From: Leptodactylus fallax
Lineage: Eukaryota > Chordata > Amphibia > Anura > Leptodactylidae
Reading direction: 5' to 3'
DNA length: 64,000 bases
NCBI GenBank assembly: GCA_947044405.1
Contig: CAMRHE010000324.1
Location: forward strand, 1,612,001-1,676,000
This document shows, in pieces, positions 58,501-64,000 of this stretch (position 1 is its first letter; every line of letters begins with the position of its first letter). Both the position numbers and the translations under genes were made by a program. The notes beneath the pieces are model-generated. The model was not told where the DNA came from, made no database searches, and worked only from the letters and a program-made list of their open reading frames with translations.

Positions 58501-59267
58501 TTATATTTTGGCTGCGACATTAAGAAGTCATTGCACCTCCATATATACGCTCTAGGACTATCATATTTTTCCATTAGGGTCAGGGTTATTGCTGCATGGT
58601 CTGACCATGTTATTTGTGAGATTTCCGACTGCACGGCAAGGGAAATACTAGCTTGTTCTATTAAGAATAAATCTATTCTTGAATAGCTATTGTGTACAGT
58701 TGAATAGTAAGTATAATCTTTTTCAGTATTATGAAGTATACGCCAAATATAAAATAAGTCGTGGCGCCATATAGCCTGCGAAAAGGAAGGATGACGTGTC
58801 GCTACGTTAGAGGTAGTGTCTACCTCTGGATCTGGAGCCATGTTAAAATCTGCCATTAATATTAAGCATCCTTGTTTTCTTCGCTCCACTGCTTTCATGA
58901 GTTTCCCCAGGAATGATACTTGTCTTTTGTTTGGGGCATAGACCGAGACCAACGTATACGTGACATTATTAAGGATACAAACTAATATGACAAATCGCCC
59001 TCTAGGATCAGCATAGTGGGACACCTTCTGAAATGCTACTGAGTTTTTGATCCCAATTAGTGTACCCCTGCGCTTGGAGGAGCAATGAGCGTGAAATATA
59101 TGTGGGTAGGAGGCATGCTTAATGCGACTGGCGTCCACCTCCAAAAGATGTGTTTCCTGAACTGCAAGAATGTCACAGCCTTGAGCTCGGGCCTCTCGCC
59201 ACAAATTGGTTCTCTTTTGAGGGGCGTTCAAGCCTCTGACATTCATAGACATAATTTTAAGTACCAT
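55512..59267 (-). pseudogene. L1-like ORF2: AP endonuclease and reverse transcriptase, broken
   Basis: ATG 59265-59267 (MVLKIMSMNVRGLN). Residues 1-230 are an AP-type endonuclease with NVRGLN, VQETHL, VSVYAPN, MADFNMAPDPEVD, SRIDLFL and SDHAAI, all key residues present. A single-base indel near 58315 moves the frame; then a 665-codon stretch holds the reverse transcriptase (NFRPISLLNSDLKIYTKIIANR, VLALDAEKAFDR, GTRQGCPLSPLIFVL, LISLYADDIIL). A stop at 56272 follows, then further shifts and a TGA that breaks the C-terminal Cys/His motif (C*RRCGGKGTLLHILGHCP, near 55870). The last part ends at TAG 55512-55514. It would nick DNA and copy the LINE RNA if intact; as it is, it is inactivated by few lesions. 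Confidence 0.9.
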
Positions 59268-59548
59268 AATTCACATTTAGTAATGTTTCACAGATCTTAC
59301 CACAACCACCCACTTCAGAAGTTACCAGTAACGGTAGGGAACAGAATCGTCTCCGCCTTGTGTAGTCACAACTCCCCATGTGCCAGAACCGAAGAACAAA
59401 CAAACTGTAGAAACATAGAAACCAGTGGGTAAACCACCTAAATAAAACAAAAATAAGAAATGTGGTACAGCGGACCAGCGGCTGTTGTAATCTCGGGGGG
59501 ATAAGTTCAGCAATAGTGGACATACGAAATCCTTTGTAGAGTGAGTCT

Positions 59549-60838
59549 CTAACTGTGCAGCCCTTTTGGTGGACGCCTTGGGGTTTTCGGTTTGTGCCAT
59601 CCATCCGACACAGGGCCAGGTGGTGGTTTGGATGTCGGATCACTGGTTGTAATGTTCCATTTGTTTAGCAACTTTTTGCCTTCTTCCGGAGATTTGATAA
59701 CATAAGTAAGGTTGTCCCGGGATATGATCACTCGGACCGGGAATCCCCATTTGTATAGGATGTTATGTTGACGTAACGCTGTAGTAATAGGGATAAATTG
59801 CCTTCTTAGTTGTAGTGTTGCAGCCGAAAGATCAGAGTAGATAGATATTTTCTGATATGGATCAGATAAACGGCCAATCTTCCGCGAGGTCAGCAGCACC
59901 ATCTCTTTAGTGCGGTAAAAATTGACCTTTGCTAGGACATCTCTGGGTACAGTTTCATCCAGATGTGAAGGTTTTGGGACTCTATGTGCTCTATCAATGG
60001 TTAATTCCATTTCCGTGAGATTTGGTATTAGCGTGCGCATCAGATTTTGAAGGAAAACTGTGAGATTACTCGCAGGTACGGACTCTGGAAGCCCTCTAAA
60101 TTTCAGATTATTGCGCCGCGAGCGATCCTCCAGGTCTGCTATTTTGAATTTAAGAAACGACACATCTTTGTCCACTGCATTATGAGCATCTATGAGAAGA
60201 TTGTGTGAGGCGGCAAATTCCGCCATTTTAGATTCCACATGAACAGTGCGTTTCTGCAATTCCTGAAGGTCTCTATCTAGCGGTTTAACCATTAAGGACA
60301 TGTCAGTTGTCAGTGATTTACAGAAGGCCATAAGCATGTTTTTCATGGAGGCCTCAGTGAGTAAACTCTCTGTTGCTGGGATGTCTGCAAAAAAATTGGT
60401 GGATGGCGGTACATATTGTGTAGTATTAGTATTGCTCACCTCCTCTTCTTGGGGCTCCTCGGTCTGGATCTTGGGCCTCTGTTTGGCCGGGCTAGCAGTA
60501 GGCGAGGTGGGTGTCTCCGCATGAATTATTCCTATAGGCCTCGGTGCATCGGCCCGAGAAGGCCCCGGAGCCGCGCTCTCCCCGGCCCGCCGGGGAAACG
60601 GCCCCGACGCCCCCGGACCCCCGCCCTCCATCAGCTGTTGAAGCGACGGCGCTGACGGCGTTCTCCGCTGCGCCGATAACGTGAGCTTTCCCACCGGAGG
60701 GTCCCGAGTTGGAGTCGAGGCCCCGGAGACCGTGCTGGAGTGTGAGCCACCGCCATTTTGAGCTTCCTCACCGCCGTGGGGGAAGTAAAAATCTGAAATT
60801 TTCTGCGGCTTCACCGCAGATTTCCATCTTCTTGGCAT
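59549..60838 (-). CDS. L1-like ORF1 protein (RNA-binding, coiled coil)
   Basis: 429 aa, ATG 60836-60838 (MPRRWKSAVKPQKISDFY); a TTG 87 bp upstream is not needed. Residues 1-150 are low-complexity, rich in Pro, Ser and Gly, encoded by GC-rich DNA. 155-240 is a heptad-rich region expected to trimerise (TEASMKNMLMAF...LQELQKRTVHVESKMAEF...VSFLKFKIADLEDRSRRN). 243-330 holds the RRM-type start NNLKFRGLPESV and DRAHRVPKP, and the rest is the C-terminal domain (KVNFYRTKEMVL, KISIYSDLSAATLQLRRQF). ORF1 proteins coat the LINE RNA in cytoplasmic particles. The frame is fully open, in contrast to ORF2, which starts 281 bp downstream. Confidence 0.9.
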   Translation of the reverse strand: MPRRWKSAVKPQKISDFYFPHGGEEAQNGGGSHSSTVSGASTPTRDPPVGKLTLSAQRRTPSAPSLQQLMEGGGPGASGPFPRRAGESAAPGPSRADAPRPIGIIHAETPTSPTASPAKQRPKIQTEEPQEEEVSNTNTTQYVPPSTNFFADIPATESLLTEASMKNMLMAFCKSLTTDMSLMVKPLDRDLQELQKRTVHVESKMAEFAASHNLLIDAHNAVDKDVSFLKFKIADLEDRSRRNNLKFRGLPESVPASNLTVFLQNLMRTLIPNLTEMELTIDRAHRVPKPSHLDETVPRDVLAKVNFYRTKEMVLLTSRKIGRLSDPYQKISIYSDLSAATLQLRRQFIPITTALRQHNILYKWGFPVRVIISRDNLTYVIKSPEEGKKLLNKWNITTSDPTSKPPPGPVSDGWHKPKTPRRPPKGLHS

Positions 60839-60980
60839 CCCTAGAAGTAAGTAAGCTATCCCAGTGATTTTTGGATTAAAATGGTCCACGGGCACGTCGC
60901 TAATATGTCGCTTTGTGAGACTCAAGCCTGGAGCTTTTCAGCTATGCGACCATTCCCTTCCACAGTTAGGCTCTGTCCCC

Positions 60981-61498
60981 AAAAAAAGCCTCTTTAAAGG
61001 CATTTATTATAAGGGGCTTATTCACTGTTCTTACAAGGCATAACATTATTCAGTACTATTGTGTCAAAGAAAGCTGAATTATCATCCAATAATATCTGCA
61101 CTTATCTGTAATAAAGGCCTTTAACGTGGGGAAAGACATAACGACCATATTCGCCATTTTGTTACCAGTATAAAGTTGCAGGCAATATTTAAAAACAGTA
61201 TTGTCAATAAAAATTCAATAATTCTTAGCGTTTATCACTTATTTAAAGGTGTTTATTAGTGTCAAAACACATAAAAAGGACCATATTCACCATTTTGTTA
61301 CCAGTATAAAGTTGCTGGCCATTTATAAATAGTATTGTCAATAATTCTGAGCCACAAATCTCTGCCTTTATCACGCTTTTTTTTTATTGGGGTTCATTAG
61401 TGGGTGAATAAATAAGGGGCATATTTGCCGTTCTCTTCAAAGTAGAAAATAACAGGCCTTTTTGCCCTTTACAATCAAGTTTTTTTTCATCGAACAGT
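60981..61498 (+). repeat. Second part of the hAT-type element: tandem repeats
   Basis: The 111-bp repeat resumes ('aaggcatttattataagg', 60995) and is followed by a second direct duplication of about 135 bp: gaccatattcgccattttgt (61142) and gaccatattcaccattttgt (61279), each with 'taccagtataaagttgc' and 'gtattgtcaataa'. It may be subterminal repeats of the transposon, which often bind transposase. Confidence 0.75.
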
Positions 61499-61696
61499 AT
61501 GTCAGACAGAGAAGCGAGAGGCCATGCACAGGGGAGGGCCACAGGCCTAAATGTTTCTGGCGCAGGCACAGGTCGCAGCAGAGTAAGGGGGCGTGGAAGC
61601 AGGGGTCAGTTACAGAGGCCTGAGCTCCCAATGTCAAGTAGTGGTTGTGTCTTGACCAGCAACCCAATGGTTGTAGACTGGTTGATTCGGTCATCC
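61499..61696 (+). CDS. N-terminal fragment of a protein of the hAT-type element, cut by an LTR
   Basis: ATG 61499 opens MSDREARGHAQGRATGLNVSG, then GTGRSRVRGRGSRGQ, an Arg/Gly-rich tail, and SSSGCVLTSNPMVVDWLIRSS, after which the gypsy LTR begins at 61697. I recognise no domain in 66 residues. Its place behind the subterminal repeats suggests that it is the start of the element's transposase or an accessory protein. The continuation, if any, is beyond the gypsy element outside the window. Confidence 0.4.
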
Positions 61697-62685
61697 TGTG
61701 AACCGAGAGCAAGGCAGGTGGTTTGGACTCCGCAACCAGAAATGAACGCACACAAGGTAGTTCAAGAAAATAATATATATTTACTATAAGTTAATAAAGG
61801 CTAGTTAAAGGTAAAATGACAGGGATAAAGACAAGCAAAATATACAATATAGCATGAACAATTTCAAGGCAAATTCTGCAATGGTTTCTACTTTTACTCT
61901 GTCCACTTCTGCAGTATGGACACTGAATGAACAATATACTCAAAACTATCCCTAACTGACCCTGACATCACATTTGGGTGCACCCCCTTTTCCCCAGTGG
62001 TCCAGGTGGACCGCTTACAGTCCGTAGAAGCGCGCGGTGGGGCCCAAAGTCGTTCCTTTCTTTTATAGTGAAGCGTCCTCTCCTCACTGTTATCAGGATC
62101 TCGGGAGAAATGAAGTCCTCTTTAACAGGGAAACCAAAAGAATGCAATGTAATCCAACAGCAGATTCCACTCAGCACACTGACAGTTCTGCCGAATCCAT
62201 ACACTGAGCTGGGATGTAAGCCGGGATTTAGCAGGTGCTGTCCAGTACATCAACAGCACTGCGAGTCTCTATCTGTGGTATCCATATACACAGTCACAAT
62301 GTCAGTCTCACTGATCAGCCACTGAGCACAGTTCCTTTCACGTGGACTCACTAGACCTGTTGTCTCTTTACACTCTGTTTGTGTCTGGACCGAGATACAG
62401 CTTAGCTGTACAGAAAAATACCCACACCAGTTCAACACAGCACAGACACCTGTCTTCTCTCTTGCCAAGATGGCTGCTGCTCTCTGTCTCGTCACTTCCT
62501 GCTTCTCTGCTCACACTCTGTCTGCAGAACAGGCAAGCTGACATAAAAGGGGGGGGTCTCACTCCAGCATCATGTCACAATTACAATGGCTGCTGTCTTA
62601 AAGGAACAGAATCACAGAAATACATTCAACATTAACAATTTATACAGACAAATAAAGCTTATGACAACATTGGCTGTCTCTTACA
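61697..62685 (-). mobile_element. 3' LTR of gypsy element G-2
   Basis: On the minus strand it starts TGTAAGAGACAGCCAATG (62685) after a purine tract and ends TCGGTTCACA (61697), 989 bp. ACTATAAAAGAAAGG near 62064-62078 is a good TATA box for initiating R, and 'gcctttattaac' lies downstream. The LTR interrupts the coding frame of the hAT-type element. The 5' LTR is outside the window, so the target duplication cannot be tested. Confidence 0.85.
62064..62072 (-). promoter_or_regulatory. TATA-type box in the G-2 LTR
   Basis: CACTATAAAAG on the minus strand, within the LTR and well placed for the U3/R boundary. Inferred from sequence only. Confidence 0.5.
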
Positions 62686-62699
62686 TATTCCCCCCCACT
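62686..62699 (-). promoter_or_regulatory. Polypurine tract of gypsy element G-2
   Basis: AAGTGGGGGGGAATA on the minus strand, directly between the pol stop codon and the LTR start. Confidence 0.8.
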
Positions 62700-64000
62700 T
62701 TAAGATTGGCAGTCCCTGCCTATGACTGTATATCCAGAGGGTTGTACTTTTATGCACAGAGTGGTAGTATACCGATGTATGGCAGGCCAAACAAACTCAT
62801 CCTGCGCATACCGAACAGGGGGAATACCAGCATTTGGCCTAGTGGTCCGTCTGAGGACCGGTGGTATATTATGGGATGCTGCAGCTATGGGCTGAGAAGG
62901 ACCAGCGGATTCCGCACTAGAGGGGGCACAGGCGGGAGATACAGTAGTCACAGATGGAACATCCCCAGGAGCAGGGATCGGCCAACAATCATCCTCCTCG
63001 TCGGAGGCCCATTCCGCACCTCCATTCTCTGACTGTGGGAGCTCATTCACATTGGCAGGCCCATCATGATTTGTCCCTTCAGAATGACACAGGCGCAACA
63101 TATTTCGGTGAAGTACTCGAACACAATCAGTTCCTTCTTTCTGGACCTGGTACACTGGCCCATTCGCATACTTGTGGCCAACAACACGATACAGCAAAGC
63201 CTCCCATCGGCTTTCCAATTTCCCTTGGGGTTTCTTGACACGAACTAGCACCAGGTCGCCTGGTTGCAATGGTGCTTCTTGCACTGGGGTCTTATCAGGA
63301 TGGGGATGTTCTTGCAGGCGCTGCCGCACCAATCGATGGATCGTCTCAAGTCTCTGCCGGTGCGCCCGCACCCAAGAGGTTGGATCCCTCGGAGGGAACC
63401 CATCCACATCATCCAACTGTAATTCTCCTATACTTCGCCCAGACCGCCCAAAGAGAAGTGTATAAGGAGAGTACCCCGTTGTAGAATGGACCTGATTGTT
63501 ATAGGCCCACACCATTTCAGACAAGAACTGAGGCCACTGTAACTTCTTGTCTTCCTCCAGAGTCCGCAGCATCTGTAGCAGAGTTCTGTTGAATCTTTCA
63601 CAGGCCCCATTTCCCTGAGGGTGGTATGGAGTTGTGTGCGACTTCTTTATCCCGTAGATACGTTGAACTTCTTTCATTACGTGTCCCTCAAAGCAGGCGC
63701 CCTGGTCGGAGTGGATGCGTTGGGGACACCCATATACTCGAATGAAATCTTGGCACAGAGCACGAGCTGCTGACTCAGCTGTCTGGTCCTTGGTGGCGGT
63801 TACCACCGCAAATTTGGTGAAGTGATCCACCATTACGAGGCAATACTGGTGTCCGCTATTGGATGGGCCAACCATTAGATAGTCTATCATGACGATTTCT
63901 AAAGGTTGCTGGGTCACGATGGTTTGCAGGGGAGCTCTCTGTTCTATTGCCTTATGGATCTCACAAGTTCGACAGCTGCGGCATACTTCTTCGACCATTT
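62700..64000 (-). CDS. Gypsy pol C-terminus: integrase (G-2), continues beyond the right edge
   Basis: At least 432 codons, open to the window edge; the first visible ATG (63996-63998) is internal. It begins with the last part of the HHCC zinc finger (CRSCRTCE), then the DDE core: VMIDYLMVGP (first Asp), HSDQGACFEG (second Asp), YHPQGNGACERFNRTL (Glu), with the usual 35-residue spacing region. YSPYTLLFGR follows, then the C-terminal DNA-binding part LQPGDLVLVRVKKP...LESRWEALLYRVV and HRNMLRL, and an acidic and proline-rich tail ending RRTTRPNAGIPPVRY. There is no chromodomain, unlike G-1. The stop TAA lies at 62700-62702 next to the polypurine tract. The integrase inserts the reverse-transcribed copy into host DNA. 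No lesion is visible, so this copy is young or still competent in this part. Confidence 0.9.
   Translation of the reverse strand, partial: MVEEVCRSCRTCEIHKAIEQRAPLQTIVTQQPLEIVMIDYLMVGPSNSGHQYCLVMVDHFTKFAVVTATKDQTAESAARALCQDFIRVYGCPQRIHSDQGACFEGHVMKEVQRIYGIKKSHTTPYHPQGNGACERFNRTLLQMLRTLEEDKKLQWPQFLSEMVWAYNNQVHSTTGYSPYTLLFGRSGRSIGELQLDDVDGFPPRDPTSWVRAHRQRLETIHRLVRQRLQEHPHPDKTPVQEAPLQPGDLVLVRVKKPQGKLESRWEALLYRVVGHKYANGPVYQVQKEGTDCVRVLHRNMLRLCHSEGTNHDGPANVNELPQSENGGAEWASDEEDDCWPIPAPGDVPSVTTVSPACAPSSAESAGPSQPIAAASHNIPPVLRRTTRPNAGIPPVRYAQDEFVWPAIHRYTTTLCIKVQPSGYTVIGRDCQS

Larger units (their letters stand above)
52098..60980 (-). mobile_element. L1-like LINE, near full length, with two later insertions
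   Basis: Minus strand. It starts with a short 5' leader (60839-60980), then ORF1 (59549-60838), ORF2 (55512-59267) and a 3' UTR ending 'aaccaataaaaattattgaaa' at 52098. The target duplication aaaaaaagcctttttta-type is at 52082-52097 and 60981-60996 (one mismatch), in the hAT-type tandem repeat. Subtracting the 1.4-kb insertion (52243-53657 plus its duplication) and the T6 Tc1 (53813-55460) leaves about 5.7 kb, a normal L1 length. Class from APE endonuclease, RT motifs and an L1-type ORF1. It may belong to the L1 or the related Tx1 clade. Confidence 0.9.
51293..61696 (+). mobile_element. Long hAT-type element split by a LINE and by a gypsy element (right end outside window)
   Basis: The left terminus tagagatgagcaaatcaatt is of the same type as the MITE ends at 14246 and 15399. 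The 8 bp before it, gtactcat (51285-51292), are a putative target duplication in gypsy G-1. The first part is 51293-52097. After the LINE its sequence resumes at 60981 with the same tandem repeat and continues to 61696, where the gypsy G-2 LTR begins. A reading frame starts at 61499. The right end must lie beyond 64000, so the class rests on the end motif and the sister MITE's 8-bp duplication. Confidence 0.6.

Overview
The window looks like repeat-dominated, intergenic nuclear DNA of a vertebrate, most likely a frog or toad. I infer this from many Tc1/mariner families of the fish/amphibian type, Penelope-like, L1-like and Ty3/gypsy retroelements, hAT-type MITEs, and several repeats with endings typical of anuran genomes (for example 'cctgaaggggttaa' near 13600 and 'gggccttagcc' at several places). 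I found no convincing host exon, rRNA, tRNA or CRISPR array. Nearly every credible protein-coding segment belongs to a mobile element. In this annotation T1 to T9 are my own labels for Tc1/mariner families, defined by their terminal sequence.

Layout. 1-1358 is featureless. 1361-6041 holds a T1 Tc1 element (one nonsense codon), a half T2 element and a left-truncated T3 element whose transposase is split by a solo Ty1/copia-type LTR with a perfect 5-bp target duplication. 6042-11040 is non-coding and includes a strange 1.1-kb homopolymer block (8560-9690) that looks like an assembly or sequencing problem, and two tandem perfect hairpins near 10.9 kb. 11041-12677 is a T1 copy with an open 344-aa transposase. 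12678-18498 is a mix of anuran repeats, a hAT-type MITE with a perfect 8-bp duplication, and a 31-bp minisatellite. 18500-23321 holds a decayed T4 Tc1, a solo gypsy-type LTR, a hAT MITE, a very old mariner/Tc1 relic and a short T5 MITE. 23322-27746 is mostly featureless with TA/GATA microsatellites.

27747-37043 is the most unusual block: a TA microsatellite, a solo LTR, an intact T6 Tc1 (340-aa transposase, D153/D244/E279), and then four copies of a T7 Tc1 element arranged head to tail with an identical spacer of about 350 bp (period 1917-1935 bp). The first copy has a nonsense codon in the catalytic domain, the last has lost its DNA-binding domain, and the two middle copies are open and look mosaic: like the last copy on the left, like the first on the right.

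37814-40356 is a Tc1 relic (T8) containing a solo gypsy LTR which itself contains a 636-bp insertion ending in a hammerhead-ribozyme-like motif. 42715-48362 holds broken T1 and T9 Tc1 copies and a 5'-truncated Penelope-like element with a GIY-YIG endonuclease domain. 49246-64000 is a nest: a gypsy element with chromodomain integrase (3' LTR plus broken pol) is split by a hAT-type element; that element is split by an 8.9-kb L1-like LINE and by a second, cleaner gypsy element running off the right edge; the LINE 3' region is in turn split by a 1.4-kb hammerhead-motif-bearing insertion with an unusual ~70-bp target duplication and by a T6 Tc1 copy.

Functionally, four transposase frames are uninterrupted (11261-12295, 28523-29545, 32044-33060, 33979-34995). 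These could in principle act on the terminal repeats of their own families in the window. The LINE ORF1 and the gypsy integrase frame are also open. Everything else is visibly inactivated. Coordinates of element ends were read by eye from terminal repeats and target duplications; family identities rest on motif recognition, not on database searches.
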